A stretch of DNA of 64,000 nucleotides from UM-FILTER-40-17 sp032251335 (GTDB lineage Bacteria; Bacteroidota; Bacteroidia; Flavobacteriales; Flavobacteriaceae): assembly GCA_032251335.1 (NCBI GenBank), contig JAVVDW010000006.1, positions 62,001 through 126,000 of the forward strand, written 5' to 3'. Under the pieces are notes generated by a model. It saw nothing but the letters and a program-made list of their open reading frames with translations, made no database searches and was not told the origin of the DNA. The translations under genes and the position numbers were made by a program. Of the stretch, positions 52,416 through 62,237 are shown in pieces. The first letter of the stretch is position 1, and each line of letters opens with the position of its first letter.

Positions 52416-54881
52416 ATGAAGAATGATTACAAAAATTTTATTTTAAGGGGTGCTTCAGAAATTGACATTGCTTTAGAAGCTTCTAATAATTCGCAGGACA
52501 GGATAGGTGGCAATCATCTTTCTAAGCTAAGCTTGGTAATCCTCGTACTCTTGTTTTGGAATTTTAATCTTACACAAGCACAATGTTCAATAACGAGCAG
52601 TATCAACTCGAGTAACTTAGTGATTGCTACAGACTTTGCAGGTTGCAACGGATTAATAACTATCGGAGATGGCGTAAATCCCGCGGTTATAAGTATGGAT
52701 GCCCAACTGGATTTAACAACTCTAGGTCCTGTGAATATAATTTCGAAATTCAGTTCAGGATTTGATTTTAGTCCCGGAAACGAAAAATTGATTTTGGCTG
52801 CCGGTTCCACGCTTAAGTTTGAAGATGGTGCAGTGCTTATTGGTGGCAGCTGTAATGCTTCTGAAAGAATTGTCATAGGAGACAGACTTTTAGCTAGTTG
52901 TAATGGACAGGCAGGTTTCGACTTTAGTTTTGCCGATTTACTGAATAACGGCGGTTTTGGAATCGTTAACTTATCGTCAGGGGCTCCGGTTTGTTTGACC
53001 AATTCAGTTGATTTATTTGCACAACCCTTTCCGCCCGATGAAGGCACCATTATTCAATGGTATGACGCCCCTTCAGGGGGTAATCTTTTAGATGAAGGAC
53101 TTGTGCTTTCGGCCAGTTTGGACAGTCAAACTAACTATTATGCAGAAGCGAGTTTCCCGGACGGCATGGTAAGCCTAAGAGAGGAAATCAAAAGACCCGA
53201 AAAACAAACCGCTATATGGGATGGCAATACATGGCAAAATGCAACACCCGACGAGAATGTAGATGTGCTTTTTGAAGCAGCTTTAAACACAGGGGGAAAC
53301 ATTAATGCATGTAATTTGTCTGTAAACTCAGGAAATGTGATTGTAAATCCGGGACACACCCTGAAGGTTGTCAACAAGGTCACGGTTACCGGAGGTGGAT
53401 CTCTTACTTTTGAAAACGATGCATCGCTGGTGCAAATCAATGATGTTACCAATGAGGGTTCGGTTTTGTACAAAAGGAACACCACACCCATGGAACGTTT
53501 TGATTTTACCTATTGGTCTTCGCCTTTGTCCAATCAAAGGCTTTTCGACCTGTCGCCGGAGACGCTCTTTGATAAGTATTTCTTCTTTGACTCAGCTATA
53601 CAAAATTGGGTCACTATTTACAACGGTAATCAGGTGATGCAAGCGGGTGCTGGATATATTATTCGTTCACCTCAAAGCTTTACGTCTGGAAACCTACAGG
53701 TTTATAACGGCCGTTTCAACGGGGTGCCAAACAATGGTTTGATAGAGGTAACGGTACAAAAACCCTTTGCTACCAGTTTTGCGCTAATAGGAAATCCTTA
53801 CCCCTCGGCTTTACATGCGGATGCTTTTATCGATCAAAATAGCGAAGTGCTGGGCGGATCTCTATATTTTTGGACGCATAACACACCGCTTACCAATTTG
53901 GTTTTTACGGCAGACGACTATTCTGTGTACAATAAGACCGGTGGTACGAGTGCCGATTCAGGGGGCGATGCACCCGATGGAACAATCGCCTCAGGGCAAG
54001 GCTTTTTTGTGAGTTTGGCAACGGCAGGCACTATAAAGTTCAATAACTCGCAAAGAATAATGGGGAGCAACGACCGTTTTTTCGCGGCAAACAATGAACC
54101 TGTGCGCGACATTTCTCTTAGCGACATATCAACGGCTTCTACAACCCTAATAAGAGAAACGATTGGAATTGTACCGACAGCGGAATATATTTCCACAGAA
54201 AAAAGCAGGCTGTGGTTAAATATGACCAATACCCAAGGCGCTTTTAGCCAGCTTTTATTGGGAATTGTACCACAAGCAACAGAAGGCATTGACAAGTTTT
54301 GGGATGCATTTTATGTAGATGGTGCACAAAACGTGATTGGTTTTTACAGCTTATACGAGGAAGACCGGTTTACCATACAAGCCAAACCATTGACAGAAGG
54401 CCAAGAGGAAACGGTCTTTAAGTTAGGTTTTCGTTCAAGCATAAACAGTTTGTTTCACATTTCGATTAGCAAGTTTGATGGTATTTTTGATCAGGGCAAG
54501 CAGATATTCCTTGAAGATACCTTTACCGGAAGTATCCACAACCTGAACGAATCAGACTATGCGTTTACAACAAACAAAGGTATATTTAACGATAGGTTTA
54601 TTTTGAAAATTATCTCTTCTGATTTGCCGGGTCAAACCGTTATTATCGCAGATAACAAGTTGGTGAGTTCTGAAACCAACGGCAGAATCAAACTTGAAAG
54701 CTCTGAAACGCCCATTGAAGCCCTGCAAGTATTTGACTTCACAGGGGTGTTACTCTTTAGCCGCGAACAGGTAAATCAGAAATTTGTGATTTTTCCGAAT
54801 TTTAAAAACAATCATTCGCTTCTTATTGCCAAAGTAAGGCTTGCAGACGGTCAAATACAAACTATTAAAATTGGAATTTAG
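52416..54881 (+). CDS. T9SS-secreted surface protein (paralogue B)
   Basis: Exported protein of 821 residues. An uncleaved-looking charged N-terminus of about 30 residues precedes the hydrophobic signal stretch LVILVLLFWNFNLTQAQ. An Ig-like region with CLTNSVDLFAQPF follows (about 190-250), then the module shared with paralogue A (FDFTYWSSPLSN, ALIGNPYPSALHAD, GSLYFWTHNTPL, GQGFFVSLATAG, FNNSQRIMGS). The C-terminus (LQVFDFTGVLLFSREQVNQK, ending IQTIKIGI) is a T9SS type-A sorting domain. Function unknown; tandem location indicates gene duplication. Confidence 0.87.
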   Translation: MKNDYKNFILRGASEIDIALEASNNSQDRIGGNHLSKLSLVILVLLFWNFNLTQAQCSITSSINSSNLVIATDFAGCNGLITIGDGVNPAVISMDAQLDLTTLGPVNIISKFSSGFDFSPGNEKLILAAGSTLKFEDGAVLIGGSCNASERIVIGDRLLASCNGQAGFDFSFADLLNNGGFGIVNLSSGAPVCLTNSVDLFAQPFPPDEGTIIQWYDAPSGGNLLDEGLVLSASLDSQTNYYAEASFPDGMVSLREEIKRPEKQTAIWDGNTWQNATPDENVDVLFEAALNTGGNINACNLSVNSGNVIVNPGHTLKVVNKVTVTGGGSLTFENDASLVQINDVTNEGSVLYKRNTTPMERFDFTYWSSPLSNQRLFDLSPETLFDKYFFFDSAIQNWVTIYNGNQVMQAGAGYIIRSPQSFTSGNLQVYNGRFNGVPNNGLIEVTVQKPFATSFALIGNPYPSALHADAFIDQNSEVLGGSLYFWTHNTPLTNLVFTADDYSVYNKTGGTSADSGGDAPDGTIASGQGFFVSLATAGTIKFNNSQRIMGSNDRFFAANNEPVRDISLSDISTASTTLIRETIGIVPTAEYISTEKSRLWLNMTNTQGAFSQLLLGIVPQATEGIDKFWDAFYVDGAQNVIGFYSLYEEDRFTIQAKPLTEGQEETVFKLGFRSSINSLFHISISKFDGIFDQGKQIFLEDTFTGSIHNLNESDYAFTTNKGIFNDRFILKIISSDLPGQTVIIADNKLVSSETNGRIKLESSETPIEALQVFDFTGVLLFSREQVNQKFVIFPNFKNNHSLLIAKVRLADGQIQTIKIGI

Positions 54882-55004
54882 ATCTGTAGATTTTCATAAC
54901 AAGTCACATAGGCATTCCTATTAATAGCTCCAAAGAGCTTGAACTTACTGGACTGTCGGTGGTGTGGTGATGTGTTTATTAAAATAGATTTGATAGCACA
55001 AAAA

Positions 55005-56279
55005 TCAAACGGCTAGATGCTCCGCTATTAAAAAGCCACTCGTCCAAGCATTCTGAAAATTAAAGCCGCCCGTCACGGCATCGATGTTCAAAACCTCTCC
55101 GCCAAAGTATAAATGCGGATGCAGCTTGCTGCTGTAGTTTTTAAAGTCTATTTCTTTGAGTTGTACACCGCCCGCGGTTACAAATTCTTCTTTAAAAGTG
55201 CTTTTGCCGTCTATGGCAACTGTGGTTTGCGTAAGTGTTTCAGCCAATCTGCGAAGGGATTTTTTGTCTGTAGCTGCCCAAGTCTGCTGCCCTTCGACTT
55301 CGGATTTTTGTAAGAGTTTTGCCCAAAATCGTTTGGGAATGGTTTCGGGTGCTGTATTCGCGACAAACTGTTTGGGATGTTGCGCCTTCATCCGATGGAG
55401 AGAGTCCACGGCTTCCTCCGTATTTTGGGTTTGCAACCAATTGATGGTGAGTTCAAATTTGTATTGTTCGTTTGCCATCCAACGCGCACCAAAAGCCGAA
55501 AGCTTCAAGATAGCCGGCCCGCTCAATCCCCAATGGGTTATCAGCAACGGACCAAAGGATTCATGATTTGATTTTTTGATTTGCAAGCGCACATCGATGG
55601 AAATGCCCGCCATGTCTTGTACCAACGTGTCAGTAGTGTTAAAAGTGAACAGCGAAGGCACCGGCGGTTCAATCTTGTGTCCTAGTGTTTCTATCATCGC
55701 CCAACTTTTAGGACTGCTTCCGGTGGCAATCATCAGGTTTTTTGCACGATAGGTGTTATCATGGGTTTTTACCAGCCAATGCGTATCTTCTCGGCGAACA
55801 GACTGTACATGACAAGAGGTGAATAAACTAACACCTTTGCCAAGGCTGTGGTGAATCAAGCAATCTATAATGCTTTGGGATTTATTACTTACGGGAAACA
55901 TGCGTCCGTCTGCCTCTGTTTTGAGTAAAACATCCTTTTTTTCAAACCAATCTATGGTTTGGCGAGGGCCAAACTTGTAAAATGGACCTAAAAGTTCTTT
56001 ATGGCCACGCGGATAAAAACCAACCAGCTTTTTGGGATCAAAACAGGCGTGGGTAACGTTGCACCTGCCACCACCGGAAATTTTGACTTTGCTAAGGACA
56101 TCTTTTTGTTTTTCGAGGATGCAGACAGATTTTTGTGGTGCCAGTTGTTTCAAATGCGCTGCTGCAAAAAATCCGGCTGCGCCACCACCTATGATCAGTA
56201 GATCAAAAAACGTATCACTTTCCCGGATTTTGTCGGTTGCTTTCAGAGTTGTTGGACTTTTATGATTTTCACCGGGCAC
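55005..56279 (-). CDS. HI0933/BaiN-like NAD(P)/FAD-dependent oxidoreductase
   Basis: Flavoprotein of 424 residues. The FAD motif IIGGGAAGFFAA lies at 29-40; the family signatures KVKISGGGRCNVTH and, at the C-terminus, GGEVLNIDAVTGGFNFQNAW identify the HI0933/YhiN/BaiN group, some members of which act on 3-dehydro-bile acids or aminoacetone; the substrate here is unknown. The start overlaps the ferredoxin gene by 37 bp, so the flavoprotein is the third gene of an overlapping operon with ferredoxin and a U32 protein. Confidence 0.9.
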   Translation of the reverse strand: MPGENHKSPTTLKATDKIRESDTFFDLLIIGGGAAGFFAAAHLKQLAPQKSVCILEKQKDVLSKVKISGGGRCNVTHACFDPKKLVGFYPRGHKELLGPFYKFGPRQTIDWFEKKDVLLKTEADGRMFPVSNKSQSIIDCLIHHSLGKGVSLFTSCHVQSVRREDTHWLVKTHDNTYRAKNLMIATGSSPKSWAMIETLGHKIEPPVPSLFTFNTTDTLVQDMAGISIDVRLQIKKSNHESFGPLLITHWGLSGPAILKLSAFGARWMANEQYKFELTINWLQTQNTEEAVDSLHRMKAQHPKQFVANTAPETIPKRFWAKLLQKSEVEGQQTWAATDKKSLRRLAETLTQTTVAIDGKSTFKEEFVTAGGVQLKEIDFKNYSSKLHPHLYFGGEVLNIDAVTGGFNFQNAWTSGFLIAEHLAV

Positions 56280-56476
56280 AATTCGGCTGCTTTTCTATTT
56301 GCTTCCCACTCATGCACGCTTGCAATGACGTGATGAAATCCGCTCTTTTCATGCGCACCTATGAGCCTGCTTTTGCCATCTTTGCGAGACATACGCCACC
56401 GCTCGGGCGCTAATTCAACGCAGTAGTTGCAACCGATACATTTATGTCGTTGTTGTGTGATACGGATCATGGGCAA
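56243..56476 (-). CDS. Small single-cluster ferredoxin
   Basis: A 77-residue electron carrier. Cys13, Cys16 and Cys19 in CIGCNYC plus Cys67 in AELCPVK are arranged as in one-cluster 4Fe-4S ferredoxins. It overlaps the U32 gene upstream by 35 bp and the flavoprotein gene downstream by 37 bp, which argues for tight coexpression. It could pass electrons between the flavoprotein and the U32 protein, whose family carries an iron-sulfur cluster; this is inference. Confidence 0.88.
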   Translation of the reverse strand: MPMIRITQQRHKCIGCNYCVELAPERWRMSRKDGKSRLIGAHEKSGFHHVIASVHEWEANRKAAELCPVKIIKVQQL

Positions 56477-57701
56477 CTATTTTGTAAAGCCTGTCTGACG
56501 GGCGAATGGGGGCGGGAACAATAACAGAAAAAGAACTGCCTTTTCCTACTTCATGGCATGGGAGGTCGTTGACGCGTATTTCAGAAACTGTGGTTTCTAC
56601 TACACCCGTTTTTGCTCCTGTAATGAGTATGTCTTCACCTTTTTGAAGCCTGTGAGATTCAAGGATAAATTCGGCCACACCCAACTTTGGGTAGTATTTT
56701 ACGGCACGTCCAATATATATTTTTCGGGTGGTTGCCTGCGAGCCGTAGCCGTCTGACCATGCCCCCATTTTTTGCCCCAAATAATATCCATCCCAAAAAC
56801 CACGGTTGTACACTTTTTCCAGAAGGTTTTTCCAATGAGAAATTTCGTCGGGTGTATAGGTGCCGTTTTGAATAGAAACGACAGCCTCTCTATAACATTG
56901 GGTCACTGTTTTTACATATTCCGGGGCGCGTCCGCGTCCTTCTATTTTGAGAACGCTTACTCCGGCTGCGACTATTTCGTCTAAAAAGTCTATGGTGCAA
57001 AGATCTTTTGGCGACATGATGTATTCCTGATCGATAGCCAATACATGACCGTCTTCTTTGTCAGTCACCTCATAGGTGCGTCGACAATTTTGCATACAAG
57101 CACCCCTGTTTGCCGAAGCATTGTGGGTGTGCAAACTTAAATAGCATTTGCCCGAAACCGCCATGCAGAGCGCGCCGTGAACAAAAATTTCAACTTTGAC
57201 AAGTTCTCCCGACGGACCACATACGTTGTCTCTACGGATACCATCGGTTATTTCTTTGACCTGTTTGAGACTGAGTTCGCGAGCCAACACCACCAAATCT
57301 GCAAAATGGGCATAAAACTTGACCGTTTCCAAGTTTGTGATGTTTACTTGTGTAGAAACATGTACCGGCATGTAGATTGAAGCGGCGTAGTTGATGACGG
57401 CTTGGTCAGCGGCGATTACTGCCGATATGCCACTTTCCTTGGCTCGGTTTACAATCCGTTTCATCAGAGATAAATCGTGGTCGTAGATAATGGTGTTGAG
57501 GGTCAAATAGCTTTTGACATTGTGTTTTTGGGTACGTTTGCTGATAGCGTCCAAATCATCTAAAGTGAAATTATGAGCGGCGCGCGCGCGCATATTGAGT
57601 TGTTCGATGCCAAAATAGACCGCGTCGGCACCGGCTTGTATTGCGGCCATCAACGATTCGAAAGAACCTGCCGGAGCCAAAATTTCTACTTTTCTTTGCA
57701 T
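56442..57701 (-). CDS. U32 family protein, TrhP/RlhA-like
   Basis: A 419-residue member of peptidase family U32, whose characterised bacterial members (TrhP, RlhA) hydroxylate RNA bases instead of cutting peptides. The TIM-barrel N-terminus EILAPAGSFESLMAAIQAGA and GADAVYFG is followed by the family signature EIFVHGALCMAVSGKCYLS and the cysteine cluster NRGACMQNCRRTYEV. These cysteines likely hold the iron-sulfur cluster. A C-terminal beta domain follows. The overlapping ferredoxin gene supports a redox role, such as uridine-34 hydroxylation in tRNA. Confidence 0.9.
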   Translation of the reverse strand: MQRKVEILAPAGSFESLMAAIQAGADAVYFGIEQLNMRARAAHNFTLDDLDAISKRTQKHNVKSYLTLNTIIYDHDLSLMKRIVNRAKESGISAVIAADQAVINYAASIYMPVHVSTQVNITNLETVKFYAHFADLVVLARELSLKQVKEITDGIRRDNVCGPSGELVKVEIFVHGALCMAVSGKCYLSLHTHNASANRGACMQNCRRTYEVTDKEDGHVLAIDQEYIMSPKDLCTIDFLDEIVAAGVSVLKIEGRGRAPEYVKTVTQCYREAVVSIQNGTYTPDEISHWKNLLEKVYNRGFWDGYYLGQKMGAWSDGYGSQATTRKIYIGRAVKYYPKLGVAEFILESHRLQKGEDILITGAKTGVVETTVSEIRVNDLPCHEVGKGSSFSVIVPAPIRPSDRLYKIVAHDPYHTTTT

Positions 57702-57780
57702 TTTTGTTTAGAAATATCCTTCAGATTGTGGTGTTTATTTCGTCAGATTTATGAGATAAATCTTTAAAAATAGAAGAAAT

Positions 57781-59409
57781 TTACGGTTTTCCATACATTT
57801 TTTCTCTTTGCTCTCGTATGGTGTCGTCGTCCATATAGTCGTCAAAGGTCATGTATCTATCGATAACGCCACTAGGTGTTAGTTCCAATATGCGATTGCC
57901 CACTGTTTGCGCAAAGGCGTGGTCGTGCGTGGTGAGTAAAACGGTGCCTTTAAAGTTTTTGAGCGAATTGTTAAACGCGGTAATCGATTCCAAGTCCAGG
58001 TGGTTGGTAGGTTCGTCTAGCATCAACACATTGGCGCGTTGCATCATCATACGCGAAATCATACAACGCACTTTTTCACCACCCGACAGCACGTTGGAAG
58101 TTTTGAGGGCTTCTTCGCCGCTAAAGAGCATTTTTCCCAGAAAACCGCGCAAGTACACTTCTTCGCGTTCTTCTTCCGTTTGTGCCCATTGTCGTAGCCA
58201 ATCTACCAAACTGAGTTTGTTTTCAAAAAATGCGCTGTTGTCTAGTGGCAAATAGGCCTGAGAAGTGGTGATGCCCCAGGCAAATTTTCCGGAATCGGGC
58301 TTGGCATTGCCGGAGATAATTTCATAAAAAGCGGTTGCCGCACGCGAATCTTTAGAATAGACAATGACTTTGTCTCCTTTTGATAAATTCAAATCTAGGT
58401 TCTTAAAGAGGACTTCGCCTTCAGCCGAAGCCGATAGGTTTTCTACATTCAAAATTTGATCGCCGGCTTCCCGTTCCTGATCATATATAATGGCAGGATA
58501 GCGTCGGCTAGAGGGCTTTATGTCGTCCACTTTGAGTTTTTCCAGCATTTTTTTCCGGCTGGTAGCTTGTTTAGATTTAGCGACATTGGCACTGAAACGC
58601 ATAATAAATTCTTGCAGTTCTTTGCGTTTTTCCTCGGCTTTTTTGTTCTGTTGAGAGCGTTGGCGGGCTGCCAATTGGCTGGATTCGTACCAAAAAGTAT
58701 AGTTGCCGCTGTAGTGGTTTATTTTTCCGAAATCGATGTCTGAAATATGTGTACAAACCGCGTCCAAGAAGTGACGGTCGTGCGAGACCACGATGACGGT
58801 GTTTTCATAATTGGCTATAAAATTTTCGAGCCAGTTGATGGTTTCGTAGTCCAAATCGTTGGTAGGCTCATCCATGATCAACACATCCGGATTGCCAAAA
58901 AGCGCTTGAGCCAACAAAACGCGCACTTTTAGTTTGTTGTCTAATTCGCCCATCAGCGTGTAGTGCAAATCTTCGCTGATACCCAGGTTGGAAAGGAGTG
59001 CTGCCGCATCCGAATCTGCATTCCAGCCGTTCATCTCTTCGAAGTGTACTTGCAGTTCGCCAACCCGATCGCTGTCTGCATCAGAAAAGTCGGGTTTTGC
59101 ATAGAGCTGGTCCATCTCTTGCTTAATGGCGTAAAGCGGCTTGTTGCCCATAAGCACAGTTTCCAAAACGGTGTGCGCATCATAGGCAAAGTGATTTTGC
59201 TCCAGGACAGACATCCGCTTGCCGGGCTCTAGCGACACATGGCCCGAAGTGGCGTCGTGTTGCCCGGTTAGTATTTTTAAAAATGTCGATTTACCCGCAC
59301 CGTTGGCACCAATGATGCCATAGCAATTGCCTTTGGTAAAAGTGACGTTTACCTCATCAAACAAGATGCGTTTTCCGAATTGAACAGAAAGGTTGGATAC
59401 GCTGAGCAT
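57781..59409 (-). CDS. ABC-F family ATPase (YbiT-like)
   Basis: Soluble protein of 542 residues with two ABC ATPase domains and no membrane part. Walker A GANGAGKST near residue 35, signature motifs, and Walker B VLIMDEPTNDLD and VLMLDEPTNHLD are present. In the second domain the Walker A site is degenerate (VIVYSKDSRAATAF), while LSGGEK is kept; this loss is a known trait of the YbiT-like subgroup. ABC-F proteins act on the ribosome in translation. Stands alone, 79 bp from the U32 operon on the same strand. Confidence 0.92.
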   Translation of the reverse strand: MLSVSNLSVQFGKRILFDEVNVTFTKGNCYGIIGANGAGKSTFLKILTGQHDATSGHVSLEPGKRMSVLEQNHFAYDAHTVLETVLMGNKPLYAIKQEMDQLYAKPDFSDADSDRVGELQVHFEEMNGWNADSDAAALLSNLGISEDLHYTLMGELDNKLKVRVLLAQALFGNPDVLIMDEPTNDLDYETINWLENFIANYENTVIVVSHDRHFLDAVCTHISDIDFGKINHYSGNYTFWYESSQLAARQRSQQNKKAEEKRKELQEFIMRFSANVAKSKQATSRKKMLEKLKVDDIKPSSRRYPAIIYDQEREAGDQILNVENLSASAEGEVLFKNLDLNLSKGDKVIVYSKDSRAATAFYEIISGNAKPDSGKFAWGITTSQAYLPLDNSAFFENKLSLVDWLRQWAQTEEEREEVYLRGFLGKMLFSGEEALKTSNVLSGGEKVRCMISRMMMQRANVLMLDEPTNHLDLESITAFNNSLKNFKGTVLLTTHDHAFAQTVGNRILELTPSGVIDRYMTFDDYMDDDTIREQREKMYGKP

Positions 59410-59530
59410 GAATTTTGTTTTTTGGTTTGCAAAACTAAGAAAATTAATGCCAAATTTGACATGAATGAGGATTTGACTTCACATCATTGTTAGAAATCTA
59501 AGCTTAACTTTAAGAGATTGTTATTTTATT

Positions 59531-59576
59531 TTAACAAGCGTTTAACAGCGTGGCATAAGGTGTTCATTTACTTTTG
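59531..59576 (+). promoter_or_regulatory. -7 element and TTAAC repeats before TlpA-like gene
   Basis: TACTTTTG at 59569-59576 matches TAnnTTTG, 25 bp before the ATG. TTTAACA repeats with TTAAC at 59531 and 59542 (11-bp period) lie upstream and recall the TTAAC repeats at 43095-43119. The -33 box is not clear. Confidence 0.45.
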
Positions 59577-59600
59577 TTTAATTCTTTTTAAAAACAATAG

Positions 59601-61010
59601 ATGCGAAGATTTTTACATATACTTTTTTTAACGGTTTTTGTTTGGGGATGTAACGATAAAAAACAATCAAATACCGAAGCAAATTATTTTGGCGGAACGG
59701 TTATCAACCAAACCAGTGACTGGGTTTATTTGTACAGCGGAGAAACACTCATCGATTCCGCTTTTATCGATTCCACTAAGTCTTTCATGTTTGCTCTCGA
59801 CAATAAAAAAACCGGATTGTTTCGCTTCGTCATTAAGCCCGAATATCAATATGTTTTTATAGAACCGGAAGACAGCATCATGGTGTATCTCAACACGCTC
59901 GAATTTGATGAATCGCTGGCTTTTTCGGGAAGGGGTGGTGCAAAAAACAATTTTTTATCCGAAATGTTTCTTGAAAACGAAGAAGATTCCAAAGATATTA
60001 TTGGGTATTATCAGTTGCCAACCGAATCGTTTATCCATAAAATGGATTCGCTCCGCGATGAAAAACTTCAAAAGTTTGCATCGTTTAAGAAAGAAACAGA
60101 TATTTCGGAAGCATTTTCTAAAATTGCCCACGGCAGTATGAATTTTATGAACTACAGGGTGCGTGAATTATACCCTTTTATCAACACAAACCACTTAGAG
60201 TCTTCTTTTGAAACCTTGCCGAGCGATTATTACAAATTTAGAGAAGAAATAGATGTTGACGATACCTTATTGTCATCCTATTACTCTTTCAAGAACTATC
60301 TGATGTCCTATTTGAACAACATTTCGTTTTTCAAATGTCTGGCGGATTGTAAAAACCACCAACACGTTCCAAAATTTACCTACCATCACAATTTGCATAA
60401 AATTGAAATGATAGACAGTTTGATAAAAAACAACCAGATTCGGGATATGCTGTTGCAGGAGAGTGCCTTCTCATTCCTAAAAAACGAAGAAGACAGCGTG
60501 AATATCAACAGCTATATGACTGTTTTTAATAAAATTTCCAAAAGTGTCGAACTCGATTCAAAGGTAAAAAATATGGCTAGCAAAACCTTGATGCTTGCCA
60601 GTGGGAAGGTATTGCCGGATTTTGAAGTAGTGGACATAGAAGGACGCCCTTTTCCAATGAGCCGACAGTTTCAAAAAAACCCGTCTGTTATTTTCTTTTG
60701 GGATTCAAAATACAGAAAGCATTTTAAAAATGCCCACGAACGTATTGCAGAACTTCAAAAGCAGTTCCCAAATATCAATTTTTACGGCGTTTCTGTCTCC
60801 GACAACCACGAAGATTGGGTGGCAGAATCCAAACGCAACAATTTGGATCCTAAGAGCGAATTCAGGGCCTTAAATTTTCAAAAAATCAGTGAAGATTTGA
60901 TGATTAACAATCTTTCTAAAGCTTATATCGTCAATCAAAAAGGAGAGATTCTCAACGCATCCGAAAACTTTTTTGACCCTGCCATCGAACGCCTACTGGC
61001 GGAGAACTAG
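59601..61010 (+). CDS. Thioredoxin-fold (TlpA-like) lipoprotein lacking CXXC
   Basis: Lipoprotein of 469 residues: signal MRRFLHILFLTVFVWGCN with the lipid-attached Cys at 17. The middle is helical and unassigned (DUF4369-like N-terminus: GGTVINQTSDWVYLYSGE). The last 130 residues follow the TlpA/AhpC-TSA pattern (LPDFEVVDIEGRPFPMS; GVSVSDNHEDW; SKAYIVNQKGEI). Where the redox CXXC is expected it has FFWDSKYRKH, so no thiol-disulfide chemistry is possible. It may bind or sense instead. ATG at 59601 near a -7 element. Confidence 0.82.
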   Translation: MRRFLHILFLTVFVWGCNDKKQSNTEANYFGGTVINQTSDWVYLYSGETLIDSAFIDSTKSFMFALDNKKTGLFRFVIKPEYQYVFIEPEDSIMVYLNTLEFDESLAFSGRGGAKNNFLSEMFLENEEDSKDIIGYYQLPTESFIHKMDSLRDEKLQKFASFKKETDISEAFSKIAHGSMNFMNYRVRELYPFINTNHLESSFETLPSDYYKFREEIDVDDTLLSSYYSFKNYLMSYLNNISFFKCLADCKNHQHVPKFTYHHNLHKIEMIDSLIKNNQIRDMLLQESAFSFLKNEEDSVNINSYMTVFNKISKSVELDSKVKNMASKTLMLASGKVLPDFEVVDIEGRPFPMSRQFQKNPSVIFFWDSKYRKHFKNAHERIAELQKQFPNINFYGVSVSDNHEDWVAESKRNNLDPKSEFRALNFQKISEDLMINNLSKAYIVNQKGEILNASENFFDPAIERLLAEN

Positions 61011-61022
61011 CCTTGGTACGTT

Positions 61023-62108
61023 TTATTGTAGATATTTGTTTAAGTAGCCCACTATCATACCGACCACTTTGTCATAACTCGCTATGCCATGCCGCTGGCT
61101 GTTGGCTTTTAAATAGGTGTCGAATGACTTTTTAAACAAAGGTTCAAAGGGATTTTCATAAGCCTTCCAAAAAGCATTGGACTCTTGGTAGTTGGCTAAA
61201 ATTCCCTTGTTTACTTTCCGCAAGTAGGTAGTATAGTTTTCCGGATCGCGTAAATACAGCTCATTCAAACAATACTTTAAGCCAAAAATATATCCGAAGT
61301 ATTGAAAATAAGGATCCGGATGTTGTGTGGCTGTCAGCCACGCGATAAAATTCGCCTCGTCTTCGGCGGCATAGCCCAACTGATGTGCTTGTTCGTGAAG
61401 CGCAGTAACAGGAAATTTGTTGACCGGCATGATGCCATCCACATGACCTTCGTGTGTAAGCGGATTAAAATAACCGCTAAAACCCATATAGGTCAAAAGG
61501 GTGCTGTAAGTAGAAGTTTTGAGGCTTTGCCGATCAAAAGAAAGTTGCGCAAAATCTTTCTCTATTTCCCGATATCCGGCCAAAGAAGCTTTATAAATAG
61601 TGGTTTTTTCCATAGGAATATGAACCATTGCGCTGTCGTTATCAGACAAGAATAGCTGTAAGCGATTGCTTTTTTCTGTAAGTATGTCAACGGTTTTTTG
61701 AAGTGCCTCAGTCGTGTAATTCGTTTTGATATCTAAAGTTGTTGCTAAAGGCAAACGGTAATAATTGATGCCCCAAAACAACAAAAACGCAGCGTAAACA
61801 ACCGTTAAGACAGCCAAAATCTTTCCGAAAAACCATCGGGGTTGTCGCAGACAATTTCGAATATTAATTAAAAGCCACCGAACCATCAATAAAATAGATA
61901 TGATATAAATCCAATCGCCAACCGAAAAAGGAATCCAGCCAAATACTGTGCGAAACCAAAGTCCTATTTTTGGGTAAAGTCCTTGGCTGTAATAGGTTTC
62001 TACAAATTCCGGAAATTGCTTGAGCACAACCGTAATCAATGCCAAAAACACGCATCCGAATAAAAAATAAAGGTCGTTTTTGAGTTTTTTTGATGCGATT
62101 ATAGGCAT
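61023..62108 (-). CDS. DUF3810 membrane protein with HExxH motif
   Basis: Predicted membrane metallopeptidase of 361 residues. Three hydrophobic helices occupy the first 125 residues; the rest is a soluble domain with the zinc-type motif HEQAH in VTALHEQAHQLGYAAEDEAN, where a later glutamate may be the third ligand. The DUF3810 family is common in Bacteroidota and without a known function. It is convergent with the TlpA-like gene (12-bp gap) and divergent from pepD. Confidence 0.88.
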   Translation of the reverse strand: MPIIASKKLKNDLYFLFGCVFLALITVVLKQFPEFVETYYSQGLYPKIGLWFRTVFGWIPFSVGDWIYIISILLMVRWLLINIRNCLRQPRWFFGKILAVLTVVYAAFLLFWGINYYRLPLATTLDIKTNYTTEALQKTVDILTEKSNRLQLFLSDNDSAMVHIPMEKTTIYKASLAGYREIEKDFAQLSFDRQSLKTSTYSTLLTYMGFSGYFNPLTHEGHVDGIMPVNKFPVTALHEQAHQLGYAAEDEANFIAWLTATQHPDPYFQYFGYIFGLKYCLNELYLRDPENYTTYLRKVNKGILANYQESNAFWKAYENPFEPLFKKSFDTYLKANSQRHGIASYDKVVGMIVGYLNKYLQ

Positions 62109-62237
62109 TTGCTGGGGACTTATTTTGAAGCAAAAGTAAAGAATAACTTGCGCTTCTCGAATATTTACCTCAATTTACCATTCTTAAAAAATCGGGAAGC
62201 CGTACTTTTGTTTTAAAATCAAAAAAACCTTAGATAC

